Source of the DNA: Bombyx mori
Lineage: Eukaryota > Arthropoda > Insecta > Lepidoptera > Bombycidae
Assembly (NCBI RefSeq): GCF_030269925.1
Contig: NC_085128.1
Location: forward strand, 10,604,501 to 10,668,500
Direction: 5' to 3'
Length of the DNA stretch: 64,000 bases
In this document: piece by piece, positions 10,807 through 22,485 of the stretch
Layout of the letters: every line of letters starts with the position of its first letter
Numbering within the stretch: the stretch's first letter is position 1
Position numbers and translations under genes: made by a program
The notes under the pieces: model-generated
Told to the model about the DNA's origin: nothing
Database searches by the model: none
What the model saw: the letters and a program-made list of their open reading frames with translations, nothing else

Positions 10807-11549
10807 GGCCCACTGCTAATTTCCTTAAATCGGCCATATGCTTTTTTGTTATTTCGTTACGTGACGATTTTTATCAGTCAACCCCAAACCGCATTAAGGA
10901 ACTAACTAAAAGCAAAAGAAAACCCAAACTCATTGACTCGCTTGACAATCTCTCATTTTCATTTTGATTTTAGAAACAGTATACTATTTAAAGCCTTTGT
11001 ATGAGACAAATAGCGTAGTCGTCTTCATGGTAAATGATCCCTAGCGTGTTGCGCGATACAACACCAGTGGCTAATGGATAATTGGATCCTAATGGCCTTC
11101 ATCGTGTGCAACACGATTAACTCTTAACCTCTCCTCGGTACGTGATGACTGGTCTTTAATGAAACTGCACATTATATTACAATACAGTTATGATGGCTCT
11201 CTCGGGATAATAGATCGCAATTTGCGTTACGTTGTCGGTAGTCGCTTTTGTGGTACATTTTGACGAGCGAATCCGTTCCTTTGTTTGGCTGAATACGATA
11301 TTTATGTTAATTTTATTATTACGTTCACAATATGCAAAACATTTTTTAGTTGACCTTCAATTTAATTTCATGTAGATTTGTAATTTTTGAGATATCGAAA
11401 GTTGAGAGTCGTAATATCAATGTGCGAATAGAAACTTTAACGGCAAAATATGGTCGACAGTATTTATACGCATTAATAATATGAGCCAGTGTGAGCGGTG
11501 ATATACCTATCTTATTTAATATGTCCATTTAATATCAAATCTTAGTGGC
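10807..11549. other. No gene seen
   Basis: Ordinary AT-rich DNA; CTAGCGTGTTGCGCGATAC near 11041 is slightly GC-richer but not recognised. Confidence 0.55.
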
Positions 11550-11675
11550 CTAAAAGATAAGACCTTAAAAGTCATGTCTCGAGGCAAGTGGCAGCATTTA
11601 CGTTATTGTTGTCTATGGGTTTCGGTAACCACTTCATACCAGATGCGTCATTCATAAAACCATCTAAAAAAAGAA
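11550..11675 (+). repeat. Decayed partial Bm1-like SINE
   Basis: GACCTTAAAAGTCATGTCTC, CATTTACGTTATTGTTGTC and TAACCACTTCATACCAGATG preserve the 3' half with many changes. Confidence 0.6.
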
Positions 11676-11765
11676 TACATAATGAGTATACATATGAGTA
11701 TACATACATGTATAGTATACATACATATATTATGAGTATACATAATGAGAATATATAATGAGTAA
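11675..11765. repeat. Imperfect ATGAGTATACAT minisatellite
   Basis: Repeated AATGAGTATACAT and TATACATACAT blocks. Confidence 0.7.
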
Positions 11766-12083
11766 ATGTCTGGAAGAGATCGTTCTTAGCGATAAGATTT
11801 TTTTTACTGAATGTTTTGAATTTTTATTTATTATGTGTACGATAAAACATACTGTCTCTCTTTCTAATAATTTTGCCTCCTTGTGTGGATAATCTTCAAT
11901 CCGGGGAGACGCCCTTAATAATTTTCTCCTGGACTATCCCGCGCCAGCCCTGTCGTTCCTCGGCTGCACCGATAGCGTCATGAGTTGAGGTGTTGAGAGT
12001 AAAGCGTATCTGGCCCGACCAGCGCATTGGACTTCTTATGTAATATTCAAACTAAATTATATCTAAGAAAAACATACTGAATT

Positions 12084-12275
12084 GTTTTTTTTTTCCTACC
12101 TATACTGATAGCCTTGAGAGGCTATATCAGCTTCGCCCTAACATGTAGGTGAGCTCATTGGGCTCAAACCGGAGTGGTGCTAACACTGGCCCTAGTAAGA
12201 GCAGTGCATCGCAGAAACTGCCACCGGATCGGAAACGCGACCCACTGAGAAGATCCGGCGAGAAACTCAGCGGGC
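12084..12275 (-). mobile_element. Truncated LINE 3' end, same family
   Basis: T-run at 12084, CTGATAGCCTTGAGAGGCT at 12101, then the conserved 3' UTR ending at AGAAACTCAGCGGGC. Only about 190 bp remain. Confidence 0.85.
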
Positions 12276-12561
12276 GACTGAGTTGTAATTTACAAAGTAT
12301 CGTACGCACGTTTGAAAGTACACAAAAACGGAACTATAAATCAGGCGTTGTGTAGTAAACAAAACTGTTTACAAACCTTGTAAACACGTGAACTATATAA
12401 TTCAACGGAGCTGCTTAAACGAGCGCTAGAAATAGATGCAATTTAAATCAATATTCACTGTACCGAGAGTCATAAAAGACAAGACACATTATCAATTAGA
12501 TCAAACGCTGCTCATAACTGTGATTTCAATGGATTCAGCAATAGGGTCGCTTTTGAAAAAA

Positions 12562-12926
12562 GATGTGTGGTGTCGTGGGACACCGGATAGAAACGAAGTT
12601 CCTTATTATAATATATTAATTTTAAGTTCCATTCGAGGTATAAAAAAATAAAACTGAAGGTTTCGTAACAACCCACGGTCATTCGGTAACATGCGAACTT
12701 ATTGTGGTACACCTCATTCACGGTTGTTTGCATAAGAGTTAGTGTATTGCGCAAACGAACGCTCTGAAATCGTGGTCAATGACTGATAAAAAAATACGTT
12801 ATTTTTTGTACGTTATTACAAAGTTAAGTCGTACACTGTGTGCATTACTAATAAAAATCTTACGTTACGGACGTTTTTTCCCGGTTAGGGTAACCCTCCG
12901 CATCGTCCTATAAGGAACTTCGTTCC
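12562..12926 (+). mobile_element. Hairpin-ended repeat family, full-length copy
   Basis: 365 bp from GATGTGTGGTGTCGTGGGAC to AAGGAACTTCGTTCC, collinear with 2751-3104. Hairpins at the 5' end (GGTGTC-GTGG-GACACC) and at the 3' end (GGAAC-TTC-GTTCC). Confidence 0.75.
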
Positions 12927-13373
12927 GAAAAAAAAGTACTTTCCTAAACATTCCCTTTTGATAACTGATCAAAACACTTCATAACACAAATATTCAATAC
13001 CTCAACGGTTACTATTACCACATACTATAAATCCATTAGTAGTTAACAAAGTAATAACTTTATCGCTACGAATTTTTAATGTCCACTTCCTGTTTGTTTA
13101 AGGTAAACTTAATTGCATAACTATGATATAAATAGTAGAATATGCCGCGTAGTCGACCACAGACGCTCCGTAATTGCAACTACGTGCAATCCTGCAGTAA
13201 TTATCTATGGTCGCAAACGTAATAACATGGACTACGGCCATTACGCGTCAAGGCAACGTCCATTGTACGCAGTCTACGAGACAATTTGCAACACACGGAT
13301 GCTTGAATCCATATAGCTCTAGAAACAAGTGAATGTCAAAATAGGCAGTAAGTACGTAAGTAATAGGCAGTTT
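12927..13373. other. No gene recognised
   Basis: A 66-codon open frame (13113-13316) in mixed composition has no recognisable motif. Confidence 0.5.
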
Positions 13374-13599
13374 TACTGGTGGTAGGACCTCTTGTGAGTC
13401 CACACGGGTAGGTACCACCACCCTGCCTATTTCTGCCGTGAAGCAGTAATTCGTTTCGGTTTGAAGGGTGGGGCAGCCGTTGTAACTATACTGAGACCTT
13501 AGAAGTCATATCTTAAGGTGGGTGGCATATACGTTGTAGATATCTATGGGCTCCGGTAACCACTTAACACCAGATGGGCTGTGAGATCGTCCACCCATC
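13374..13599 (+). repeat. Bm1-like SINE, fused at its 3' end to LINE tail
   Basis: TACTGGTGGTAGGACCTC to CGTCCACCCATC, then straight into the CR1-like tail at 13600 with no A-tail. Confidence 0.85.
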
Positions 13600-13702
13600 G
13601 GCTTGGCTCTGCCCCTGGCATTGCTGAAATCCATGGGCGACGGTAACCACTCACCATCAGGTGGGCCGTATGTTCGTCCGCCTACAAAGGCAATTAAAAA
13701 AA
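13600..13702 (+). mobile_element. 3' tail of the CR1-like LINE fused to a SINE
   Basis: About 100 bp identical in type to the tail of the copy at 3236-3660 (GGCTTGGCTCTGCCCCTGG ... AAAGGCAATTAAAAAAAAAA), joined directly to the end of a Bm1-like SINE without an A-tail between them. Confidence 0.8.
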
Positions 13703-13924
13703 AAAATATCTATATATACATATCTATTTGTTATTTTAGTTATGTGTTATTTGTCCTACACACACTTATCACTTTTTATTATTATTCTCATTATCCTCTC
13801 GCAGGTCTGCTGGAAGAGATTTCTCAAAGAAATAAGCACTGCCTTTGTACATAATTTTCCTATTACTCTGTACTGTGTCTTGTTTTCTGTGTGTACATAA
13901 ATAAATAAATAAAAAAAATAAAAT

Positions 13925-14155
13925 CTATGGTAGCCCAAGGGGCTATTCCAGCTACTCGCAGACTGGTAGCTAAGTTCACAGACTCAACCTGAGGGATCTT
14001 GCTAACACTGGCCTTGGTAAGAGGGCTTCGCAGAATCAACCACCGCAGCGGAATCGCAACCCACTGAAAAGATCTGTTAAAAAAAAGCAGTGGGTAGCAT
14101 CTCTGGAGTAGTTCACACGTCGAACTCTTGATCGCGGCTTGATGAGCCTAAAAGC
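13925..14155 (-). mobile_element. Diverged LINE 3' end, same or sister family
   Basis: Recognisable by TAGCCCAAGGGGCTATTCCAG, AACACTGGCC, GCTTCGCAGAAT and ACCCACTGAAAAGATC in the right order, but with many substitutions and small deletions. An older copy. Confidence 0.6.
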
Positions 14156-14160
14156 ACCAA

Positions 14161-15294
14161 AATATAATTGAAGTTAATCGATGATAATGATTAAATTATA
14201 TTATGTTTTTAATGATTGCCTATTAATTATTAAACTGAAGCATTCGAGGAAAATAAATATCTAATACCCAATAGTTTGATATACTTACAACGGCCATGCT
14301 ATGTAATATATTTTGATAACAGATATTTTGTGAAAATTGTTTTGAAACGGATGCGTGTGTACGTTTTGCTATTTTTCGGGGTATTCTTAGGTTCTTCCTC
14401 TGGATCTAAAGAAACCTAAAGAAACATTGTTCTAATAAATCGTCATATTATGATATATATTACATTATAATTTGATTACAATTTTGTAATATGAATATCG
14501 CGCTTCCAATGTCAAGATTCTGATGTAATTTAGGTGTCGTAACAAAGACCTAGTTATTGGGTCAACTTTAAAAGATTGCTAGGAAAATTAGTAAAATAAA
14601 AGCCTAATGGAACCGTCGAATTGTTTTGAGTCATACAAAATTCGTGAATCGAACTGCACCAGTGGAGGGCACTGACGTCACCGGTCAAGTTCACGTCCAA
14701 CGTCTGCCAGAGGTGGTGCCAAAACAATAAAACAAATTCATGTTTCACTGTGCCAATTTTATATAAATTGACTACATTTGCGTCACCCGACATCGACGAG
14801 CTGTATAGTATGCTCGCCGTCAATTTCCTTTTTAAAAATTGACAAGATGTTTTTGAATTGTATTGCTGCGTCAATCGTACGGGAAATAGATAATTTGAGG
14901 CTTTTATTTGTGTTAATTTAACAAAAGTTAATTATAATAAAGGTAATTTTCTTACATTTCCGATAATTAAAACAAATTTTATTTATTTCGATGATTAATA
15001 ATAATAATTGTAAACTTCTATATTTAATTATAGTAGTTTTTAAATTTCAATTTACTTCTTAAGAAAATATATAAAATACTTTTCACTTTTAGATATGCTG
15101 CAATCTTATCAGCGTCTCTTTGTGTGTTCTTTTTAATAATTTTTCGAATTAATTTTATGATTATTTAGATAAACAATGATTATTGAAAAATTTCAACGCT
15201 TAAACATTACTTGAGAATTGATGCAAGATTTTGTAAAGAGATTGAAATATAATTTGACCTATAAAGAAACGCATTTTCCATCTACAGCTAAAGT
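14161..15294. other. No gene seen
   Basis: AT-rich; a GC-richer patch around 14640-14720 (CGTCACCGGTCAAGTTCACG) is unassigned. Confidence 0.5.
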
Positions 15295-15642
15295 GTGCTT
15301 TATGCCAAGGTTATAAGCACGAGTTCTGAACGTCAACCGAGGGACTTGTGCTCTTCTGTAGAGAACAGTTGCGTGCCGGCGTACGCATGCGGCTCGCCCC
15401 ATTCGACCCCCGGCAAAATGGCGCTAGCCACATGGCCGCCGGGCAGCCGCAGGATGCTCTGTCACGGTACTCCTGTCCGAAACGACGTTGACACGATTTC
15501 CCGGCTCGCTATACACCTTGACACGCACATCCGCACAGAAACCGACGGTCTCATCGATTTATCGTTCGGCTTCAGACGACCGTGCCGCCGATACGAATCG
15601 CGCGTGCAACAAGTGATATCATTTCAAAACTCTGACAGATAA
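15295..15642 (+). other. GC-rich open stretch upstream of candidate exon, unassigned
   Basis: An open frame of 115 codons in unusually GC-rich DNA for this window, with an internal ATG at 15418 (MALATWPPGSRRMLC..) and the end ..CRRYESRVQQ before a possible GTGATA donor at 15613. That donor would give phase 0, which does not fit the dnc exon at 28320. I do not recognise the protein. It may be a 5' leader or an upstream coding exon of another isoform, or an accidental open frame in a GC island. Confidence 0.25.
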
Positions 15643-15689
15643 ACGTATTGTTATTATTTTATAATGGTGCTGTGATTGTGGGTCACATA

Positions 15690-16321
15690 TAAATAACGTG
15701 CCCTTTCGGAGCAGTGGCGGCGCGGGTGAGCTGTGCAGTGAGTGAGTGACGTTGGCCGCTCACGTTCCCCGCGCCGCGCCGCGTAACGTCAACATTGCCG
15801 GTCGCGTCCCGCTGACACATCTCACAATCAGACACTCTTCTTATCACTGCATCGATGAACTCTCTAAATGAAGACTTACTTTAACTTCTTTATTCTTATT
15901 ATTACAAAAATACACTAATTTTATTGTTTTGTGACGTAGTGATATTTTCTAGAGACTGTAAAGCCTCAATAGTTGATTAAATAATTAGGACGATGTAAAC
16001 TGTAAAATTTAAATACCTATATAATGATAATCAATAATGAGGATAAGTCGAGTGAATAATAGGAAGCAAGTCGACGCTCGTCGGCTTCGAGCCCAGTACA
16101 CAAATAGTAGCGGTAGCGCTAGCGCGTAAACCGCGTCGGGCCGCACGTGGATCTCGCGTGCGACAACTTGCATAGGATCGAGTCGGGCGCGTCATTGCTC
16201 AACGACATTTACACGTGACTGTAACGAACATGAAAGTGTGAAAACAAACAAATGTGTTCCTCGGAGAGTGTTTGTGGAACGGGTCGGAGAAGGGCAGGAC
16301 GCGTGGCGCGATAGGCACATT
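15690..16321 (+). promoter_or_regulatory. GC-rich promoter-like island before candidate exon at 16322
   Basis: CpG-dense segments (for example GCGGCGCGGGTGAG near 15717 and CCGCGCCGCGCCGCG near 15770) surrounded by AT-rich DNA. A GTGACGTTG motif lies near 15746, and an initiator-like ATCAGACAC occurs near 15827. The position directly upstream of a candidate first exon suggests a promoter and 5' leader. No TATA box is evident; the transcription start cannot be fixed by eye. Confidence 0.35.
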
Positions 16322-16521
16322 ATGTTGACGTTCGTGTTCGCGGTGTGGTCTGCGGCGCGCGCGCTGGGCTGGACGTGTGAGGCTGCGGGAACTTCCCCTG
16401 AAGTGGAAGAAATACCAGTGCTGCCGCGGCTGCGCTCAGCGCGCGCATCCAGTGACCTTTCCACCCTTAGCGCGACCACCACCAGCTCCAGCCATACCAG
16501 TAGCGGAGAACAATCTAAGAG
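16322..16521 (+). CDS. dnc: Candidate alternative first exon of dunce/PDE4 (hydrophobic then Ser/Thr-rich)
   Basis: ATG at 16322 begins MLTFVFAVWSAARALGW, a hydrophobic start, then TSPEVEEIPVLPRLRSARAS and a Ser/Thr-rich stretch (SDLSTLSATTTSSSHTSSGE). With the donor AAGAG/GTCACA (GT at 16522-16523) the coding part is 66 codons plus two bases, matching the exon at 28320 (..[12 protein letters not shown]). The frame stays open to 16588 if unspliced, and a second donor at 16536 would give phase 1, which does not fit. The exon sits at the 3' edge of a GC-rich, CpG-rich island (about 15300-16550) that looks like a promoter region. A four-codon upstream ORF begins at ATG 16230. It could instead be 5' leader or an unrelated transcript. 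Confidence 0.45.
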
Positions 16522-18644
16522 GTCACATCCTCTAGGTGTATTTATTGACAAGCCAACAATCATTGACGCACAGCATTTGAACGATTAATTTGTCATTTGA
16601 CTAGTTTTCATAAAACAAGCACACGTGCCTTCAACGCGCACTGAACCCGCTCACATCTGATCTTACATATAAATTCTGAATAAAATATATATGTGTCTGA
16701 GATATCTATGATGATAAAAACAATAATTAGTGTATACTCCAAGAACAATAGGACTGTTCAAAATCTGAATGCATGGGAGTGTATCAGCTATTAATCTTAA
16801 TCTCGTATTCAGTAATAAAAAATGTTAGATGTATAATACATATATATGTACATATATGTATACAACTGCACGTCGATTGAATTAATTAAATTACGGGTAA
16901 CTAACAAAGTCTTTGCCAACAAAGAAATTTACAAATGCCGTAAAATCCTCTCTGTTTAGTTCACCTACAAGGGATTAATTAAGAAATATTATTAAATAAC
17001 AGGAAATTGGTTTCTTCATTCAGTTTCAAAGAGAGAAACGTCAATAACCGGGACTTTTATTAATTTCTCGAATATTTTTCTTATTAATAAACTAAATGAT
17101 TGACGTTTTGAAATTTACAAAGATTTTTAAATGGGAAATGAAAATTAATTGGAAATTGTGAAATTAAAAATTATTGACAACCGGTATTAGTTGACAGATA
17201 GATATAGGCTCTTATTATTATACTATACTATATTATAGTATACGAGTAATATGTACATTTTTCTTTGACGTTTCACATCGTCAATATGAAAAGAGGATTT
17301 TTTTTTATTTTTCAAAAATTTAATCATATTTCTTTCAGTCTTCCATCACATAATAAGCAACACAGCTACAAAGCTAGATTCCAATAAAATTTAATTACCT
17401 CATGAAGGGTATTGAGGCAGAAAACGGGCTACATTCTTTTCAGGCGACTATCTAGGGTAGAACCAAGCCGGGTACAAACGAATGAGATTTCATGTAGGGG
17501 AAGTCAAAAGGCGCAATGGACCAGAATAACTTTTTTATTTTTTTATTGCATAGACGCGACAGAGCTTTTTTCTTCTTTTGTTATATTTCTCTGGTGCACG
17601 AGGGCCCTTTGAAAAGTCAAATGCTGTGCTTCTGTACAACCTAATATCGCGGAGTCATGTACTACGAATAGATATAAAATGAGTTATTTACTGTAATAGT
17701 GCAATACTACAAATGTTTACGAGAAAATCTACTTCTAATTCAGTCTCTAATTACGTCCCAATAAAGTTTAAAAACCTGATGCCGATTCGAACATAAATTT
17801 GTTTGTTGAGTATCGTAGCTTAAAATTTAATAGCAAATGAATAAAATTAGATTAATTCGTACAACATTATATCGTACTACAAACGCTTACATTCGGTTAC
17901 TGAGAAGATAAACCAATTAACTGAATCCGTTGAGCATTCGATAATCAATTACAAAGAGTCTTTTATCTCACCCTTTGTAGTTCTGAAACGGTATCGGCAC
18001 AGGTAAATGACGGTTTCGTGTTCTCCACAGAACGGTAACAAAGTAACAAAGGCGACCGTTAATTATTATGTGACTATCAACGTTGTGTTTCACAATTTGA
18101 ACAGCGACTAATGGATCGTCTTTTACCCTGACTTATTTAAGTGTAGGATTCAGGAAAACAACAGGATAAATAAAACTATGTTCGTAACAAAATAGTCGGT
18201 TACATTACAATCCAAGTGAATTTCTGTTTAACACGATGAATTAACGGAACGTGTTTGAAATATACACGCAGCGAATTCATGATGGAAATGGTGATTCAAC
18301 GTTGCGTTAAACAAAACGAAATATTGAATATAAATATGTACGCTTTAAAACAATTCATTCGGTATTAAATGTTTTGCATAAAATTTACGTTGTTTCTAGA
18401 AACATATCGAATGTATTCGCTCTAACAATAAATATTGACTGTCATAATCGATTTCATACATTTTAACGATTCAAAAAGAAAACATCTCTAAAATCTTGGC
18501 AGAACACCAGACACTCTATATCGAAATATAAAAAAATGCAAGCCCGGTATCTCGTAAGTAATTACACATTAGACGTATCTGTGTGTTTGTGTGAATAAAA
18601 TAATCATAGTAATATCATGTCAATCGTATGTTCAAATATTCATC
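16522..18644. other. Intron-like sequence after candidate exon
   Basis: No repeat or exon recognised in about 2.1 kb. Confidence 0.5.
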
Positions 18645-19086
18645 ACTAGCGGCCCGCTCCGGCTCCGCTCGGGTATTTAACAAAAATTTCAATGATATTT
18701 GACGTTGGTTATTTTTTTTAAATAAAAGTACACTAATTATTTCGGCATAACTATAATAGTTAGACACATGCTGTCGCGACACTTTTTGTAAATAATAATG
18801 TGTTCTACAAAGTCAATCAATACATTCAATTTTTTACAATCAAAGTCAGTCAATAGTTTTCGCAGCGCACGTGATGTAAAGAATATTTTAGGTATTTTTT
18901 CGGATTACATTATTGGAGTTTTAGTAAGGATCCCTATTTTTTTCAAAAAAGATAATAGCCTATGTCACTCGGGAATAGTGTAGCTTCCAAACAGTGAGAG
19001 AATTTTTTAAATCGGCTCAGTAGTTTCGGAGCCTATTCAATACAAACAAACAAACAAATCTTTCGTCTTTATATCATTAGTATAGA
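18645..19086 (-). mobile_element. Helitron-like repeat
   Basis: CTAGCGGCCCGCTCCGGCTC at one end and TCATTAGTATAGATTTA at the other, typical of lepidopteran Helitron-like repeats, with AAACAAACAAACAAATC near the end. Confidence 0.5.
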
Positions 19087-19199
19087 TTTACAAACACCAT
19101 TTCTATTTGTAAACAAATGTCGAGCGTCTGTACTACATGACTCGTGGCTGTTCAATAACCTATCAATCATAGGTAACTAGGTTATTGAAAGGCCATCAA

Positions 19200-19387
19200 A
19201 CGGCTTGGCGTATGGTCGGTTGGTCTGGTTGTGGTTCGCGTTAATAATCGTTCGTGGTTAGGTGGAGCGAAGCGCCTCGTCGTTGGAGCGCCCGTGGGGC
19301 CGCCCGCAGACCGCTTCGGAGGACGCCAGTTTCCGCACGAAGACGTACCACCGGCAGGTATTGCAGCACAACACTGTGGATTCTATA
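19200..19387. other. GC-rich unassigned block before a truncated SINE
   Basis: CGAAGCGCCTCGTCGTTGG, GGGGCCGCCCGCAGACCG and AGACGTACCACCGGCAGG are unlike the AT-rich flanks and directly precede the SINE at 19388. Probably part of a retroposed or chimeric element; not recognised. Confidence 0.35.
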
Positions 19388-19550
19388 ACATTGTTTGAAG
19401 GGTGGAGCAGTCGTTGTAACTATACTTGAGACCTTAGAACTTATATGTCAATGTAGGTGGCGCATTTACGTTGTAGATGTCTATGGGCTCCTGTAACCAC
19501 TTAACACCAGGTGGGCTGTGAGTTCATCCACCCATCTAAGAAAAAAAAAT
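19388..19550 (+). repeat. 5'-truncated Bm1-like SINE
   Basis: Starts at TTTGAAGGGTGGAGCAG and runs to CACCCATCTAAGAAAAAAAA. Confidence 0.8.
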
Positions 19551-19812
19551 CTAGGTTTTACCTCTAATTGTAAACATTATTTGAAATTTAAACGCTATAT
19601 GATCGACCGGACTAACAAAAAAAAACTTTCACATTATTTTAACTAAGGTTTAACTACACCCCAACAAAATATCTTCAAATAGCCTCACTCTTATTCTCAC
19701 AATTATAAATAATGTTAAAGATGAATGAAAGAATGTAGATAATAAATAAGTACGTAACCAAGGATAAAGTATTTTTGTAGGTTTATTTATTATCTGTATC
19801 CTAAATTTATAT

Positions 19813-19852
19813 CTAAGGTTAAGGCAATTTAAATAAATTGCCTTAACCTTAG
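19813..19852. repeat. Perfect inverted repeat, 19-bp arms
   Basis: CTAAGGTTAAGGCAATTTA and its complement, separated by AA. Confidence 0.9.
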
Positions 19853-20040
19853 GCCTTAACGTTATTATAAACAGTTTAAATAAATTGTTGAACTACACAC
19901 ATGGCTCGAAAAACGTAAGATTGGAATATACAAACGTACATTGGAACGTGCGACCTTTTTTAATCTTTCGCTGTGTGAAAATTATTGTAAAAGATTATAA
20001 GTAGCATACGAGCCACTTTTATTAATACGCTTTAATACGC

Positions 20041-20460
20041 TTCAGACCTATATGTGTAACGGAATCTTTGAACATGATTTTGACCCCCTTCAAAACTTCG
20101 GATTAACTCGAAATTTGGTATACTTATTAAGGACCGACGACAATTCAATATTAAAAAAAAAATTGAAAGAAAATGGAAAAAATTGAAATTCAACCAAAAA
20201 ATGAGAAATAAATAATAGTTTAAAAAAAGCGTGGGCGCATAGTATCTGTAGTTATAAATATTTTATGAACAGATATGAGTGATGGGTTATTTTGATAATA
20301 TCCTGGAAAGCACCCCACGCTTTTTTACAATAAAATCATTTTTTCTTACACTATTTTTAATTCAAATTTATTAAAATATATTTTCTATTTTTTAGTTGGA
20401 TTTTCTATAAAACCGTATTTTGTTACTTATTTTAAACTATTATTTATTTTATTTAAAGCA
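20041..20460 (-). mobile_element. Foldback-type element, first copy
   Basis: Contains AAAAAAAGCGTGGG at 20222-20235 and its complement CCCCACGCTTTTTT at 20313-20326 around a 77-bp loop, with outer arms that match the element at 52165-52600. The loop and the left flank match that copy as reverse complement; the left arm has an internal deletion. Confidence 0.65.
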
Positions 20461-21484
20461 CAAATTAATTACTGACGGCAAACCGTAATATGAGAGCCCT
20501 ACAAAGAAGTACTTAATAATCCGTCTGTCACGAAGATGTCGTGCGTTTCGGCTTAAAGTACCTTTACTTCTTACCGGCCAACAATTATTTTATACTCACA
20601 GTTATTATGAACTTATGATGGAAACATAGTAGCGCTATTCATGTGGTGTAACTAACTCCAGAGCTATTAAATCTAAGCGTCGCATTAAAAAAAACATGGA
20701 TGGAAGATATGTTATTTTAACGGGGACATAGAGCGTATTATTGGCCTTAATAAATTAACCTCATTTTACTTGAAAACTAAAAAAAGATTCTTGACTAAGC
20801 CTTTTAACAGCCTTAAACCAATAACATTACTTCTGTAATGTGGTTACAGGAAAGATAAAAGTAGGAGAAAAGAAAAAGTTTCTTTAACACAACATAATAT
20901 AATAAGAATATCAGTACGGTCTGTTACTAAACACAAAACCAATGTTGCGATTTTACACGTAATAATAATATCGCGCCTATCTTCTGTCTATTATCGATTT
21001 GAGTTAAAATGCCGAAAATTTTAAGTGTATCAGTTCAAAATCTGTTACTCTTAAGCCCTTAGCGCCGAGCTTAATAGAAAACAAGCAATAAAATTGAAAA
21101 GGTAAAACTAAGAAAATCGATTTTCTCTTGTTTATGTTTACTTAGCGAGTTCAATCCGCTACCGGCACAGAAAATGAATTTTCCGATCCGAGTTTCAACA
21201 CGGATCTCTATTGCTGGACTGCGCGAACAATCTCTGTATCTCTTAAAAGAATATGAAAGCTTGAATAAACACAATTTTGCCACAAAATCCTTGAATTTAA
21301 TGTGAACAAGTTAACACTGAACATTACTGGCAGTATGTATTAAGCTAAGTAGTTATTAGCATTTTGGAGTTAAAGTAGCTTCTCATCCGAGACAGTACTC
21401 CTGATAGATAATAAATACACTTAATGCGTTTAGTTGAAACGGGCATGTGTCGCCTTTTTTTTTTTTAAGTTAACCTTAAGTTAG
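20461..21484. other. No gene seen
   Basis: Spacer between the foldback element and a LINE end. Confidence 0.5.
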
Positions 21485-21700
21485 CCTTAAGTTAACCCAT
21501 AGACACAGCTCACAGAGTTTCTCGCCGCGGATCTTCTCAGTGGGTCGCGTTTCCGATCCCGTGGTAGATTCTGCGAAGCACTGCTCTTGCTAGGGCCAGT
21601 GTTAGCAACACTCCGACTTGAGCCCCGTGAGCTCACCTACACGTCAGGGTGAAGCTGAAATAGCCTCTCAAGGCTATCAGCGTAGATAGGAAAAAAAAAC
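21485..21700 (+). mobile_element. Truncated LINE 3' end, same family
   Basis: Begins near TTAACCCATAGACACAGC and ends GTAGATAGGAAAAAAAAA, collinear with the 3' UTR at 10419-10620. Confidence 0.87.
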
Positions 21701-22073
21701 TTAAGTAGCAATTCTCACAATGGAAATTGACAACGATTCTGAAATTAAATCAATAAAATCTAAACGGAAACGCTGAACCCTTATTTCGATAAAACTCTTT
21801 TGTCCACCATCTATGCTTCCTGTTCTTTCTTCTTCTTTTTTTGTTATAATCTCTCTCTTCCTCTTTTTAGTATTGTTAATGACAATTATATTGAATGACA
21901 ACTACTCTACACGTGTTTGGTGTCATCGCGCTTTTCCTCTGAACTGGATCGCGTCGTCTCGTTATGATCCGAAAAGTATCTCGACCTTCGTGAGCAGCCT
22001 TTGTCTGTTTCAAGCAGAGGCAGCTCGGTTTTAGGCTGCTCAAATGGATAAAGACCTTAAAATACTGGTTTAT

Positions 22074-22325
22074 TACTGGTGGTAGGACCTCTTGTGAGTC
22101 CGCACGGGTAGGTACCACCACCCTGCCTATTTCTGCCGTGAAGCAATAATGCGTTTCGGTTTGAAGGGTAGGGCAGCCGTTGTTACTATACTTGAGAACT
22201 TAGAACTTATATCTCAAGGTGGGTGGCGCATTTACGTTGTAGATGTCTATGGGCTCCGGTAACCACTGTTAACCCACACCAGGTGGGTGGTAAGCTTGTC
22301 CAACCATCTAAGCAAAAAAAAAAAT
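22074..22325 (+). repeat. Bm1-like SINE
   Basis: Near-complete copy with a small insertion (ACTGTTAACCCACACC) near the 3' end; ends AAGCAAAAAAAAAAA. Confidence 0.87.
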
Positions 22326-22485
22326 AATTATGTACTAATTTAACAGCGACCTTGCCTGAAGTGTCAACAACATCGGACACGGTTGTATTGCAATGGTGTG
22401 AACGGTACAAAAACACATACATCACAAGCAAAAAGTCGATTTAATCAACATTACCTACTGATCATAATAAAAACTGGTTTTAAAT

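Noticed and set aside
11675..11765. CRISPR-like array
   Set aside because: The repeats are short, directly adjacent and without unique spacers: a eukaryotic minisatellite.
16522..16588. Read-through of the frame at 16322 to its stop as a complete small protein
   Set aside because: The phase-2 donor at 16522 within a promoter-like island makes a first exon more likely, although a short independent ORF cannot be formally excluded.
21701..22121. Short overlapping frames near 21.7-22.1 kb
   Set aside because: Low-complexity and partly inside a Bm1-like SINE; no family recognised.
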